A stretch of DNA of 64,000 nucleotides from Brevundimonas alba (GCF_011927945.1 NZ_JAATJM010000001.1:1745501-1809500), one strand, 5' to 3'. Shown: positions 1-8,709, numbered from the stretch's first letter. The notes: generated by a model not told the origin, from the letters alone. A program made the numbers and translations.

Positions 1-246
1 GACCGCCACCAAGCCTGCGGCTCGCCCACCCGCCAGCGAAGCGACGATCACTGCGGGCAGCAGGATCATGAAGCCGGTGAGGTCGCCGTAGAACGTCGAG
101 AGGCTGGCCCGGAGTACCAATACAACCACGGCTGCCGCGACGCCGATCAGAGCCGACACCCACCACGGCTGCGGGCGCACGCGTGCGAGGCGGGTGATAC
201 CCGCATCAACATCAAGAATCCGCCGAAGAACCCCGACCACGCCCAA
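1..246 (-). CDS. Sensor histidine kinase N-terminal membrane region (DUF4118-like), cut by the window edge
   Basis: An open frame on the minus strand runs off the left edge of the window; only about 80 residues are visible. An in-frame TGA at 250-252 sits just before clustered TTG and GTG codons (249, 246, 240), and a GGGGG tract lies 4-13 nt upstream of them, so the start lies here but its exact codon is uncertain. The product has a short basic N-terminus (VLRRILDVDAG), then hydrophobic segments (WWVSALIGVAAAVVVLVL; FMILLPAVIVASLAGG). The second resembles the LLPAV..A.L.GGR.AG signature of DUF4118 membrane domains at the N-terminus of alphaproteobacterial sensor kinases. The kinase core lies outside the window, so function is inferred from that signature alone. 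Confidence 0.5.
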   Translation of the reverse strand, partial: MGVVGVLRRILDVDAGITRLARVRPQPWWVSALIGVAAAVVVLVLRASLSTFYGDLTGFMILLPAVIVASLAGGRAAGLVAV

Positions 247-409
247 CAATCAGCCCCCGTTCGCGCACGCGCGACCTCCCGCAACGTATTGGCGCGATTT
301 GCGTTCCGGCAAGCGCGGTGTTTCGGTCGGGCGCTGTTTCGCGCCTTGCGCGGGCGGTTCGCGCGCCTAACTCCAAGCCAGCGAAACCCATCCAGAGCCC
401 GGAGCCTCC

Positions 410-889
410 ATGACCGCCACCATCGACACAGGCCTTTCGAAGACCGAACGCACGGACGTGGCGCAGGAACTGACCAAGGTTCTGGCGGACAGTTTCGCGG
501 TCTATCTGAAGACCCACGGCTATCACTGGAATGTCCGCGGGCCCGAGTTCTTCAGCTTCCACAACCTGCTGGAACAGCAGTACCGCGACATCTGGGCGGC
601 GCTGGACGACATCGCCGAGCGCATCCGCGCGCTGGGCGTTCTGGCCCCGCAGAGCTTCTCCGGCTTCGGCAACCTGACTTCGATCAAGGACGGCGATCCT
701 GAGAAGGAGGCGACGGCCATGCTGACGGAGCTGATGCAGGACCACGAGACCCTGATCGCTACGGCCCGCAAGGCGTTCGAGGCCGCCGACGCCGCCGGTG
801 ACGAGGCCTCCGCCGACCTGATGACCCAGCGTCTGGCGGCCCATGAGAAGTTCGCCTGGATGTTGCGTTCGACGCTCGGCGGACGCTGA
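410..889 (+). CDS. dps: Dps family DNA-binding ferritin-like protein
   Basis: A 159-residue protein of the usual Dps length. Dps forms a 12-subunit cytoplasmic shell that stores iron, oxidises Fe(II) with peroxide and protects DNA in starvation or stress. The signature block is at residues 36-65: GYHWNVRGPEFFSFHNLLEQ followed by YRDIWAALDDIAERIRALG, which supplies the His and Asp/Glu residues of the intersubunit ferroxidase site. The N-terminus lacks a long lysine-rich tail, so DNA binding may be weak. It is monocistronic: preceded by about 160 nt with no gene and followed by a strong hairpin at 901-929. Regulation by oxidative or starvation signals is typical of the family, but no operator is recognisable here. 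Confidence 0.95.
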   Translation: MTATIDTGLSKTERTDVAQELTKVLADSFAVYLKTHGYHWNVRGPEFFSFHNLLEQQYRDIWAALDDIAERIRALGVLAPQSFSGFGNLTSIKDGDPEKEATAMLTELMQDHETLIATARKAFEAADAAGDEASADLMTQRLAAHEKFAWMLRSTLGGR

Positions 890-900
890 CCCTTGACCGA

Positions 901-929
901 GCGGCGGTTTTTGGTCTGAAAACCGCCGC
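901..929 (+). terminator. Hairpin terminator after dps
   Basis: A perfect 11-bp stem, GCGGCGGTTTT at 901-911 pairing with AAAACCGCCGC at 919-929, has a 7-nt loop. It begins 11 nt after the dps stop codon. The run of T lies inside the stem rather than after it, which is common for GC-rich alphaproteobacterial terminators. Confidence 0.7.
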
Positions 930-981
930 GCTTTGCGACTAACAAGGGTTTTCGAGGTTACCCTCGAAGCAGGAGCTTGAT

Positions 982-2166
982 TTGCCCGGGATCGACTGGA
1001 CATCGATGCTGAAGACGACCCGCCGGTTCGCCGCCGCGGCTCCCGCCGCCTTGGCCGCGATCGGCGTCGCTATGGCCGCCAGCTCGACCGTCCGACCCGA
1101 GATCGATCGCCGCGCCGAGGCGGTTCGCCGTCTGACGCAGGGCGACCTGAGCGACAAGGGTCTGGCCGCCATCACCGCCCGCATGACGCCGGCTCAACTG
1201 GCCATCGCCATCCGTCACGATCCGAACGAGCGTAACCCGGCCCTCTACGGGCTCACGCCGGGATGGGAGAGCCTGTCGCTGGGCGGCAAGCCCTCGCTCG
1301 ATTTCGGCGCATCAGGCCTCGAAGCGCAGAAACTCAACGCCGCCATGCCGGTGTCGGGTCTGCTGCGGCCCGCCCGCCCGTTCGACTTCAAGCCGGCGAC
1401 GGCCGAGGATCGCCGCCGCGCGATCCGCTGTCTGACCCAGGCCATCTACTATGAGGCGGCGCTGGAGCCGACCGAAGGCCAGGAGGCAGTCGCCCAGGTC
1501 GTGCTCAACCGGGTGCGGGATCCGAACTACGCCAACTCCGTCTGCGGCGTGGTGTTCGAAGGCGCCGAACGGGTCACCGGCTGCCAGTTCAGCTTCACCT
1601 GCGATGGCTCGCTGGGGCAGGCGCCGGTCGCCTGGGCATGGAGCCGCGCCGCCCGCGTGGCCGAGCGTGCGCTGGCCGGCGCCGTGGCGACCAAGGTCGG
1701 CACGGCGACCCACTACCACGCCAACTACGTCCATCCGTGGTGGGCCCCGACGCTGAACAAGCTGACGCAGATCGGGGCGCACATCTTCTATCGCTGGAAG
1801 GGTGTCTACGGCGAACCGGCGGCGTTCCGGCAGGCCTATTCGGGCCATGAGCCCCGGATCGACGAAGTCCGCTTCGCCCGCCTGCGGATCCAGATCGCCT
1901 CTACAAAGGATGCCGAGGCCGCCTTGGCCGAAGCCGCCGCCAACGGTGAAAGCGCCACGCGCACGGTGGTGATCGACGGCCAGACCCGCACGGTCGGCGT
2001 CGTCTCGCTGGGCGGCCGGCAACAGCCGACCCGCGAGCAGATCGCCGAGATCAATCAGCGCCTCGCCACCTTCGAGACCCCGAAGGCCGCAACGCCCGCG
2101 CCTGCCGCCCCGCCGCCGGGTGTCACCGTGATGGACGTAGAGGAAGTGGGCCGCCCCGGCAGCTGA
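982..2166 (+). CDS. SleB/CwlJ-type cell wall hydrolase, exported
   Basis: A 394-residue protein likely to cleave peptidoglycan in the periplasm. The TTG start at 982 follows AGGAG (971-975) with 6-nt spacing; an in-frame ATG at 1006 is the alternative. Residues 9-35 form a signal-like segment (basic KTTRR, then an Ala-rich core). The Hydrolase_2 domain is at about 145-270: CLTQAIYYEAALEPTEGQ with the presumed catalytic Glu, the VVLNRVRDP block, VTGCQFSFTCDG, and the closing HYHANYVHPWW. The roughly 120 C-terminal residues are low-complexity, Ala/Pro-rich and carry no domain I recognise. SleB is named from spore germination, but this organism is not a spore former; here the family probably acts in wall remodelling. 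Substrate bond specificity is not evident. Confidence 0.88.
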   Translation: MPGIDWTSMLKTTRRFAAAAPAALAAIGVAMAASSTVRPEIDRRAEAVRRLTQGDLSDKGLAAITARMTPAQLAIAIRHDPNERNPALYGLTPGWESLSLGGKPSLDFGASGLEAQKLNAAMPVSGLLRPARPFDFKPATAEDRRRAIRCLTQAIYYEAALEPTEGQEAVAQVVLNRVRDPNYANSVCGVVFEGAERVTGCQFSFTCDGSLGQAPVAWAWSRAARVAERALAGAVATKVGTATHYHANYVHPWWAPTLNKLTQIGAHIFYRWKGVYGEPAAFRQAYSGHEPRIDEVRFARLRIQIASTKDAEAALAEAAANGESATRTVVIDGQTRTVGVVSLGGRQQPTREQIAEINQRLATFETPKAATPAPAAPPPGVTVMDVEEVGRPGS

Positions 2167-2249
2167 CGAAACTCCGGTCTCTCATTGCAACGCTTTGAAT
2201 GGATCGGCATTGAAGGAAGCCGGCGCGCCACGCCACTCCTGAGGTCCGT

Positions 2250-3773
2250 TTGAACCCCACGACAAACAACACGGCTGACTGGTCCGAGGCCGACCGGCTC
2301 GCGGCTCTTCGCGCCTACGACATCCTCGATACGCCTCGTGAAGGCGCCTTCGATGATATCGTGAACCTCGTGGCGCGGCATTTCGATGCCCCCATCGCCG
2401 TGATCAACCTGATCGATGAGGGCCGGCAGTGGTTCAAGGCCGAGACCGGGCTGGGCGTGCGCGAGACGCCGCTCGACACCTCCTTTTGCGCCCACGCCAT
2501 TCTCGCCGAAGACCGGATGGTGGTTCCCGACGCGACGAAGGACGACCGGTTTGCCTGCAACCCGCTGGTGACGGCCGAACCCCATCTCCGCTTCTACGCC
2601 GGCCAGGTGCTCAAGTCGGCCGAAGGTCTTCCCATCGGCACCCTCTGCGTTCTCGACACCAAGGTGCGACCTGACGGGCCGACGCCGCTGCAGATGGAAA
2701 CGCTCGAGGTCCTTGCCGCCCAGGTCATGACCCAGCTCGACCTGCGTCGCGCCCTGGCCGGGCAGCAGCAGTCGCAGGCCCAGTTCCGCGCCATCGCCGA
2801 CTCCATGCCGCAGATGGTCTGGTCGACGCTGCCCGACGGATTCCACGACTACTACAACGCCCGCTGGTACGAATTCACCGGCGTGCCCGATGGCTCGACC
2901 GACGGCGAAGGCTGGAACGGCATGTTCCATCCGGAGGATCAGGATCGCGCCTGGGCGACATGGCGCCGCTGTCTCGAGACGGGCGATCCGTACGAGATCG
3001 AATATCGCCTGCGCCGCCACGACGGCGTCTATCGCTGGACACTGGGTCGCGCCCGGCCGATCCGCAACGAGACTGGCGAGATCACGCGCTGGTTCGGCAC
3101 CTGCACCGACATCGACGACCTGAAGCGCTCCGATCAGGCCAAGGAGTTGCTCAGCCAGGAACTCAGCCACCGGATCAAGAACATCTTCGCCGTGGTCTCG
3201 GCCCTGATCGCCCTGTCGGCCCGCCAGCATCCCGAGGCCAAGGAGTTCGCCGGCGCGGTCCGCACCCGCATCAATGCCCTCGCCCGGGCCCACGAGTTCG
3301 TCAGGCCGCACACCGAGAATTCGCGCCCGACCGTCGGCACCATGACGCTGCACGCCTTCCTGACCGACCTGTTCAAGGCCTACAGCGAACTGACGGGCAC
3401 GCCGCGGGTGGTGGTCACGGGAGACGACGCCACCTTCGATGATCAGGCGGCCACCTCCGTCGCCCTGCTGTTCCACGAACTGGCCACCAACGCCGCCAAA
3501 TATGGCGCCCTGTCGGCGGAAGGCGGCAAGGTCACGCTCGACACCCGCCGCCTCGACGACCGCTTCGTCCTGACCTGGACCGAGACCGGCGGACCGGCCG
3601 TGGAGGGCGCGCCGGTGCAGACCGGCTTCGGCACCTCGCTGGCCACCCTGTCGGTCGAGGGACAGCTCGGCGGCCGGCTGGAACGCAAATGGCTGCGCGA
3701 GGGTTTGCAGGTCGTCGCCGATCTTCCCGCTACAGCCCTCTCACGCCGTCGCGCGGCCCAAAACGCCGCATGA
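2250..3773 (+). CDS. GAF-PAS HWE-family sensor histidine kinase (soluble)
   Basis: A 507-residue cytoplasmic kinase with no membrane segment. The TTG start at 2250 follows GAGG at 2241-2244. Domains in order: a GAF domain (about 18-165, ending GLPIGTLCVLD), a PAS domain (about 175-292, with MVWSTLPDG and the closing WFGTCTDIDDLK), and an HWE kinase module. In that module H307 lies in SHRIKN, the N-box HELATNAAKYGAL is at 409-421, the diagnostic W-x-E (WTE) is at 443-445, and GFGTSL is at 459-464. HWE kinases lack a classical F box and often signal light, redox or general stress in alphaproteobacteria. A single-domain response regulator follows 84 nt downstream on the same strand and is its likely partner. 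The ligand of the GAF or PAS domain cannot be told. Confidence 0.92.
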   Translation: MNPTTNNTADWSEADRLAALRAYDILDTPREGAFDDIVNLVARHFDAPIAVINLIDEGRQWFKAETGLGVRETPLDTSFCAHAILAEDRMVVPDATKDDRFACNPLVTAEPHLRFYAGQVLKSAEGLPIGTLCVLDTKVRPDGPTPLQMETLEVLAAQVMTQLDLRRALAGQQQSQAQFRAIADSMPQMVWSTLPDGFHDYYNARWYEFTGVPDGSTDGEGWNGMFHPEDQDRAWATWRRCLETGDPYEIEYRLRRHDGVYRWTLGRARPIRNETGEITRWFGTCTDIDDLKRSDQAKELLSQELSHRIKNIFAVVSALIALSARQHPEAKEFAGAVRTRINALARAHEFVRPHTENSRPTVGTMTLHAFLTDLFKAYSELTGTPRVVVTGDDATFDDQAATSVALLFHELATNAAKYGALSAEGGKVTLDTRRLDDRFVLTWTETGGPAVEGAPVQTGFGTSLATLSVEGQLGGRLERKWLREGLQVVADLPATALSRRRAAQNAA

Positions 3774-3774
3774 T

Positions 3775-3799
3775 GGAACCCGCACGCAACCTGCACGCT
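3775..3799 (+). promoter_or_regulatory. Possible sigma-EcfG-type promoter upstream of the response regulator
   Basis: GGAAC at 3775-3779 is followed after 16 nt by CGCT (3796-3799), one base off the general stress response consensus GGAAC-N16/17-CGTT known in alphaproteobacteria. The -10-like element is 58 nt before the response regulator ATG. It overlaps the end of the kinase stop region. Match by eye only; chance occurrence is possible. Confidence 0.3.
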
Positions 3800-3806
3800 C
3801 AATAAC

Positions 3807-3828
3807 CGTCACCGTATGTTCGGTGACG
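3807..3828 (+). promoter_or_regulatory. Inverted repeat in the kinase-regulator intergenic region
   Basis: CGTCACCG (3807-3814) and CGGTGACG (3821-3828) are perfect 8-bp arms around a 6-nt spacer, 30 nt before the response regulator ATG. It could be a dimeric operator, or a hairpin in the 5' leader or 3' end of the kinase mRNA. No T-run follows, so a terminator is less likely. Confidence 0.4.
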
Positions 3829-3857
3829 TACCAAAGGCCCCAGACTGACCGACTGCC

Positions 3858-4265
3858 ATGACTGCGCGTATCCTGATCATCGAAGACGAGGCCCTTGTGG
3901 CCATGGAGCTCCGCTTCGTCCTTGAGGACCTCGGCCACGACGTCGTGGCTACTGTCGCCGACGCCCGTTCGGCGCGCGAGGTGGTGCAGGAGACGGACGT
4001 CGATCTGGCGCTGGTCGACATCCACCTGTCGGACGGTCCGACCGGCGTGGCGCTGGGCCGCGAGCTGGGTCAGGACCTCGGCGTATCCGTGCTCTTCATG
4101 ACCGCCAACCCCGGCATGGTCCGCGGCGGCGTCGCCGGCACGATCGGCGTCCTGTCCAAGCCGACCGACGAGGCCGCGGTGCAGAAGGCGGTCGACTACG
4201 CCCTGCGCCGTCGTCAGGGCCAGCCGGTGCTCTACGCCCCGCCGGAATTGCAGCTGTTCGGCTAA
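3858..4265 (+). CDS. Single-domain CheY-like response regulator
   Basis: A 135-residue receiver domain with no output domain. The acidic pair is E9-D10, the phosphoacceptor D54 is in LALVDIHL, the switch T82 is in LFMTAN, and the conserved K101 is in LSKP. The last 20 residues (YALRRRQGQPVLYAPPELQLFG) are a short tail without recognisable function. It lies 84 nt after the HWE kinase gene on the same strand, so it is likely the cognate partner or a phosphate sink for that kinase. Single-domain regulators of this kind act by protein-protein contact in alphaproteobacterial stress and phosphorelay systems. It converges on trxB with only 10 nt between stop codons. Confidence 0.9.
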   Translation: MTARILIIEDEALVAMELRFVLEDLGHDVVATVADARSAREVVQETDVDLALVDIHLSDGPTGVALGRELGQDLGVSVLFMTANPGMVRGGVAGTIGVLSKPTDEAAVQKAVDYALRRRQGQPVLYAPPELQLFG

Positions 4266-4275
4266 ACGCCCGACG

Positions 4276-5286
4276 TCACCAGACGCCGATCTTTTCGGCT
4301 TCCTTGTGCGTGATCGGGTGGCCCTGCGTCTTGTGGTCGTGTTCGGCGAGGAAGCGAACGGCCTCCAGCGCCGCCATGCATCCCATGCCGGCCGCCGTGA
4401 CCGCCTGGCGATAGACGTCGTCCGTCACGTCGCCCGCCGCCCACACGCCCTCGATCGCCGTCGCCGCCGTGCCGGGTTTCACCACCAGATAGCCGCCCTG
4501 CTTGGTCTCCAGCTGGCCGGCGAACAACTCCGACGACGGCGCGTGGCCGATGGCGATGAAGACGCCGTCCGCCTTGATCTCCCGAGTCTCGCCCGTCTTC
4601 ACGTTCTTGACCCGCGCCCCGGTGACGTTGACGCCGCCGAATTCGTTGGTCTCGCCGAGGATCTCGTCGATGGCGTTGTCCCAGACCACCTCGACCTTCG
4701 GATGGGCGAACAGCCGGTCCTGCAGGATGCGCTCGGCGCGGAACTCGTCGCGCCGGTGCACCACCGTGACCTTCGACGCGAAATTGGTCAGGAACAGCGC
4801 CTCCTCGACCGCGGTGTTGCCGCCGCCGACCACGATCACGTCCTTGCCGCGATAGAAGAAGCCGTCGCAGGTGGCGCAGGCCGACACGCCGAAGCCCTGG
4901 TATTTCGCTTCGCTCTCGATCCCCAGCCATTTCGCCTGCGCGCCGGTCGAGATGATCACCGTCTCGGCCAGCATCTCGGTCCCTGAGTCCAGCGTCAGCC
5001 GGAACGGCCGCTGCGACAGGTCGACCTTGACGACGATGTCCTCGACCACCTCGGTGCCGACGTGCTCGGCCTGGGCCCGCATCTGCTCCATCAGCCACGG
5101 CCCCTGGATCACATCCTTGAAGCCGGGATAGTTCTCGACGTCGGTTGTGATGGTCAGCTGGCCGCCGGGCTGCAGACCGGCGATGACGACCGGGCTCAGC
5201 ATCGCGCGCGCGGCGTAGATGGCGGCGGTCCAGCCGGCGGGGCCGGACCCGATGATGGCGACGCGGACGGTGCGGGGAGTGCTCAT
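4276..5286 (-). CDS. trxB: Thioredoxin reductase (NADPH)
   Basis: A 336-residue, low-Mr flavoprotein of typical length that reduces oxidised thioredoxin with NADPH in the cytoplasm. The FAD-binding GSGPAG is at residues 13-18, the redox-active C137-A-T-C140 lies in VSACATCDGFF, and the NADPH-binding GGGNTAVEE motif is at about 154-162. The second FAD motif, GVWAAGDVTD, is near residue 285. It is transcribed alone on the minus strand, facing the response regulator gene. Confidence 0.97.
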   Translation of the reverse strand: MSTPRTVRVAIIGSGPAGWTAAIYAARAMLSPVVIAGLQPGGQLTITTDVENYPGFKDVIQGPWLMEQMRAQAEHVGTEVVEDIVVKVDLSQRPFRLTLDSGTEMLAETVIISTGAQAKWLGIESEAKYQGFGVSACATCDGFFYRGKDVIVVGGGNTAVEEALFLTNFASKVTVVHRRDEFRAERILQDRLFAHPKVEVVWDNAIDEILGETNEFGGVNVTGARVKNVKTGETREIKADGVFIAIGHAPSSELFAGQLETKQGGYLVVKPGTAATAIEGVWAAGDVTDDVYRQAVTAAGMGCMAALEAVRFLAEHDHKTQGHPITHKEAEKIGVW

Positions 5287-5365
5287 GGCCTCTATTTAGG
5301 CGCTGATTCCGGTTCGCGCGATGCTAGGCTGCGATCCATTCACAGCCATGCGACGGAGAAGACCC

Positions 5366-5545
5366 ATGGAAGGTCGCAGCCACCTCGGCATAGGCATCGC
5401 GCTCGGCGTGGCCATCGGCTCCGGTCTGGGCGTCGCCATGGACAACCTCGCCATGGGCATCGGCGTCGGCATCGCCGTCGGGTTCGCTCTCGGCATCGCC
5501 ATGGACGCCCGGAACAAGCGGCGCGGCGGCGACGACGCCAAATGA
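5366..5545 (+). CDS. Small glycine-rich membrane-associated protein (glycine-zipper type)
   Basis: A 59-residue product. I chose ATG 5366, preceded by GGAGAAG at 5355-5361, over an in-frame ATG at 5321 that lacks a good ribosome site. After MEGRSHLG the protein alternates small and hydrophobic residues (IGIALGVAIGSGLGVAMDN, then MGIGVGIAVGFALGIAMDA), giving two hydrophobic helices with G-x3-G spacing, and ends in a basic and acidic tail (NKRRGGDDAK). Such glycine zippers pack in membranes. No function is assignable. The regular codon use and clear ribosome site argue that it is real. Confidence 0.65.
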   Translation: MEGRSHLGIGIALGVAIGSGLGVAMDNLAMGIGVGIAVGFALGIAMDARNKRRGGDDAK

Positions 5546-5645
5546 GGGCCTGCCCGGCCTGAGCCACAGCAACGGCCCGTGCTGGACGGCTTGACGGAAC
5601 GCCGCTTTTCCAGTCCCCTCAACGGCTTGGGGTGAGGGTACCGCG

Positions 5646-6836
5646 ATGAAACTTGTGCAGCTTGGCGTGTTCGCCGTCAGCGTCGTCATGGCTGGAGCCG
5701 GAGCGGCTGACGCCCAGTCGGCGCTCACCCCCGGCGGAACCCTGCGCGGGCAGTTGGCGACCTCGGACGCGCGGCTCGGCGACGACAGCTTCTACGACTG
5801 CCTCTCGCTCCAGACCCGCCCCGGCCAGCGCTACCGTGTGGAGATGCGGTCAGCCGCGTTCGACGCCTATATGGCCCTCGGCTCCGGCGCCAAATGCGTC
5901 TGGAGCAGCAGCGAGTCTGATGATGACAGCGCTGGCGGGACCGACGCACGGATCGAATTCACTGGCGACGGCGGCCTCTGGTCGGTCCGCGCCAACAGCC
6001 TCTCGGCCGGGCAGACCGGCGCCTACACCGTCACGGTTCAGGAACTCGGCGGCGCCCCCATGCCCCCGGTCGCCACGTCCGGCGCCTCTATCGCCTTTGG
6101 TCAGACGGTGCGCGGCGCCCTCGCCGCCGGTGATTCCGTCGCCGAAGACGACAGCTTCTACGACTGCTTCACCTTCACCGGACGCGCCGGCCAGAGGGCG
6201 GTGGTCGAGATGCGCTCCGCCGACTTCGACACCTATCTGTCGCTCTATTCCGGCGGCTCCTGCGCCGGCGACGGCCTCGGGACCGACGACGACGGCGCCG
6301 GTGGTACGGATTCGCGGATCGACCTCACCCTGCCGCGAGAGGGCGCCTACACCATCCGCGCCAACAGCCTCGGGGGCGGGGAGACCGGCGCCTATCAGCT
6401 CAGCCTCTTGATCGGCGGCGGATCATCCTCACCCGCGCCCGCGCCGGTCCAGTCGTCCCGCTTCGCGAATCAGGCCTCTACGGGCGCCTGCATCTATCAG
6501 CGGGGGTCTCGCGCCCTGCGCTCGATGCGGGGCAAGACTGACGGAACCGACAGCGTCGTGATCATGGAGGGCCGTGAAGTCGCCCTCGCCGATATCGGCG
6601 CCACCCAGGCGGTGGGTCTGCCATGGTTCAGGGACAATCAGCCGGTCCGCATCAACGGCCGCACCTATATGAAATATGGACTGCCGCGGGTGCTGAGCTT
6701 CCAGGAGGTGGAGTTCTTCGCCGAACACGACGGCGTCGGCTTCGCGGCGGAGACGGGCGTGGCTAACCCGGAGGTTCTCTACGCCGTCGTGCGCAGCGTC
6801 GGCTGCGAGTTCCAGCCGTACGCGCTGCAGAACTAG
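5646..6836 (+). CDS. Exported protein with two tandem PPC (pre-peptidase C-terminal-like) domains
   Basis: A 396-residue protein with a signal peptide (MKLVQLGVFAVSVVMAGAG, cleavage near ADAQ). Two homologous beta-sandwich repeats at about 28-132 and 150-262 share DDSFYDC, VEMRSA.FD.Y, DDD.AGGTD.RI and RANSL..G.TGAY. They match the PPC fold usually attached to secreted peptidases, but no protease domain is present. A Pro/Ser linker leads to a separate C-terminal region (about 275-396) with several cysteines and no domain I recognise. The two repeats are similar enough to suggest internal duplication. The role is unknown; binding or adhesion in the periplasm or outside the cell is a guess. Its stop overlaps that of the convergent ELM1-like gene by 4 nt. 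Confidence 0.8.
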   Translation: MKLVQLGVFAVSVVMAGAGAADAQSALTPGGTLRGQLATSDARLGDDSFYDCLSLQTRPGQRYRVEMRSAAFDAYMALGSGAKCVWSSSESDDDSAGGTDARIEFTGDGGLWSVRANSLSAGQTGAYTVTVQELGGAPMPPVATSGASIAFGQTVRGALAAGDSVAEDDSFYDCFTFTGRAGQRAVVEMRSADFDTYLSLYSGGSCAGDGLGTDDDGAGGTDSRIDLTLPREGAYTIRANSLGGGETGAYQLSLLIGGGSSSPAPAPVQSSRFANQASTGACIYQRGSRALRSMRGKTDGTDSVVIMEGREVALADIGATQAVGLPWFRDNQPVRINGRTYMKYGLPRVLSFQEVEFFAEHDGVGFAAETGVANPEVLYAVVRSVGCEFQPYALQN

Positions 6837-7837
6837 GCGCGAATGGCGCTCAACGCGTCCAGCACCGCCCGCGCCGCGCGCTCCGTCTCATTGAGCGGCG
6901 CGTAGCTCCATCCCTCCAGCCGGCCGTCGAACGGCCGGGCCGCGCCGCGGGCCCGCAGATCGGCGTGCAGGCGGGCGAACTTGTCAGCGGACTTCAGCGG
7001 GACCATCGGCAGCACGTGCACCGGGGCGCCGGTCGACGCCGCCTCCGCCGCCATATTGGCGCTGTCCTCGGTGACCAGCACATGGTCGGCGAAATGCAGG
7101 AAGGCGAAATAGGGGTTCGGCCCCGTCCCGTCCCAGATCATGCCGGGCAGGGAGGCCAGCCGCGCGGTCATCGCCTGTTTCGCCGCCTCGGGCGTGCGGC
7201 GTGAGAAGGTCAGCATCAGCGACCCGCCGACCGCCGCCACAGCCGCCGCGATCTGATCGGCCAAGGCCGCCGCATGGGCTTCAGGCAGGTCGAACGCCGC
7301 TGATCGCCCGCCGATCAGGACAGCCACGCGCGGGCGGGGCAGGGGCCCCAGCCTGTCTTCGAAAGCCACCGCGCCTTCCGCCAGCTTTTCAACGGTCACC
7401 CGGTGCGGCGATCCGGTGATCGACAGCACGTTCGGCCCAACTACGCCGTCGTGCGCCGGCGCGACCACCAGATCATAGGAGTCCATCTTCCAGCGAGGAT
7501 CCTGCGTCTGGACCACGAAGGTCCGCCCGCCCGAGCGGCGCCGGACCATGGCCGACAGCGGCAGGGTGGCGCGGCCCGTCGCGATCCATAGATCCGGCCA
7601 AGCCTCCCCCCCGCTCGGGAAAACCGGGTCCGACGATGGATCCAGCATCCACCCGGCTTTCAGCGCCGACGGCAGCCGGTCGAACGCCTTGCGCCAGCGC
7701 ACGCGCTTGATCTCTATCCGGGACGGAAAAAGGCGCTGGACGGCTTCCGCCAGACCCAGCGCCTGATTTTCGATGCCGGCCCGGCCGTCGGAGACGACCT
7801 GGACGGTAAGCGGGGGCCTGTCGGTCCCTACTTCCAC
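6833..7837 (-). CDS. ELM1/DUF1022-like glycosyltransferase-fold protein
   Basis: A 334-residue protein of the mitochondrial fission ELM1-like family, whose bacterial members resemble GT-B glycosyltransferases or epimerases. Recognisable blocks are the N-terminal [49 protein letters not shown] and the C-terminal [21 protein letters not shown], which looks like a nucleotide-sugar-binding site. The GTG start at 7837 overlaps the greA 3' end by 10 nt, and AAGG about 5 nt upstream serves as ribosome site, so the two are translationally coupled. The biochemical reaction is not established for the family; an envelope or cell-surface sugar role is inference. Confidence 0.82.
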   Translation of the reverse strand: MEVGTDRPPLTVQVVSDGRAGIENQALGLAEAVQRLFPSRIEIKRVRWRKAFDRLPSALKAGWMLDPSSDPVFPSGGEAWPDLWIATGRATLPLSAMVRRRSGGRTFVVQTQDPRWKMDSYDLVVAPAHDGVVGPNVLSITGSPHRVTVEKLAEGAVAFEDRLGPLPRPRVAVLIGGRSAAFDLPEAHAAALADQIAAAVAAVGGSLMLTFSRRTPEAAKQAMTARLASLPGMIWDGTGPNPYFAFLHFADHVLVTEDSANMAAEAASTGAPVHVLPMVPLKSADKFARLHADLRARGAARPFDGRLEGWSYAPLNETERAARAVLDALSAIRA

Positions 7838-8301
7838 TCGACCTTGAGGATTTCATAAGCCTTCACGCCGCCGGGCGTGTTGACCTCGACCACGTCGCCG
7901 ACCTCCTTGGAGATCATGGCGCGCGCGATCGGCGAGGTGACGGAGATCTTGCCCGCCTTCACGTCGGCCTCGTGCTCGCCGACGATCTGGTAGCGGCCCT
8001 CTTCCTCTGTGTCCTCGTCGACCACGGTGACCGTGGCGCCGAACTTCACCTGATTGCCGTCCAGTTTGGAGACGTCGATGACCTGGGCGCGGCTGATCTT
8101 GTCCTCGATCTCGGCGATCTGACCTTCGATCCAGCCCTGCCGCTCTTTGGCCGCGTGATACTCGGCGTTTTCGGACAGGTCGCCGTGTTCGCGCGCCTCC
8201 GAAATGGCCGCGATGACGCTCGGCCTCTCGACCGACTTCAATTGCTTCAACTGATCGTCGAGGGCGCGATAGCCCTCGGCCGTCATCGGCACTTTTTCCA
8301 T
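7828..8301 (-). CDS. greA: Transcription elongation factor GreA
   Basis: A 157-residue protein of standard length that stimulates transcript cleavage by backtracked RNA polymerase. The N-terminal coiled coil carries the acidic tip [14 protein letters not shown] (about 36-49), whose Asp and Glu enter the polymerase secondary channel. The C-terminal FKBP-like domain contains [18 protein letters not shown]. It is the first gene of a two-gene minus-strand unit with the ELM1-like gene, which overlaps it by 10 nt. The 115 nt upstream (8302-8416) must hold its promoter, but I see no clear -35/-10 pair. Confidence 0.97.
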   Translation of the reverse strand: MEKVPMTAEGYRALDDQLKQLKSVERPSVIAAISEAREHGDLSENAEYHAAKERQGWIEGQIAEIEDKISRAQVIDVSKLDGNQVKFGATVTVVDEDTEEEGRYQIVGEHEADVKAGKISVTSPIARAMISKEVGDVVEVNTPGGVKAYEILKVEWK

Positions 8302-8416
8302 ATGTCGTGAGTTTCTTGGCTAGCCCGACTGACAGACTTACTCGGCACAGAGGTCGCTGGGCGCACGCGACCGGCCAAAGAGGGTAGGGCGCCCTGCGCC
8401 GCGGTTCAAGGCCTGA

Positions 8417-8617
8417 TCAGACGGACCCGGATGCGGGCCGCCCGCGCGTCCGGCCGCGGACCTGCCGGATCAGGCTCCACGCCAGCCAGGCAATGGCGGC
8501 GAGGCCGGCGGCCATGAACAGACTCGAGACGATAAATATTCCGGCCGCCATGAAGGCGAGCACGAAGGCGACGGCTGCGGCCAAGGCGGCGATAACTTGA
8601 ACGGTTTTCAGGCGCAT
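8417..8617 (-). CDS. Small two-helix membrane protein, unknown function
   Basis: A 66-residue product with two hydrophobic helices, at about 6-26 (VQVIAALAAAVAFVLAFMAAG) and 28-50, and a basic cytoplasmic tail (RQVRGRTRGRP). The N-terminal MRLK also carries positive charge. No ribosome site is obvious before the ATG. I do not recognise the family. It sits between greA and a GST gene on the same strand, with 92 nt to the GST stop. Confidence 0.55.
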   Translation of the reverse strand: MRLKTVQVIAALAAAVAFVLAFMAAGIFIVSSLFMAAGLAAIAWLAWSLIRQVRGRTRGRPASGSV

Positions 8618-8709
8618 GAACCGTTAACGACCGGGAGGGGCGCCGGTTGCCGTCCGGCTCGCGGCCATTTCAGGGCAGGCGCCGGGTGTGGCTTCTCCGC
8701 CGCATAGGC

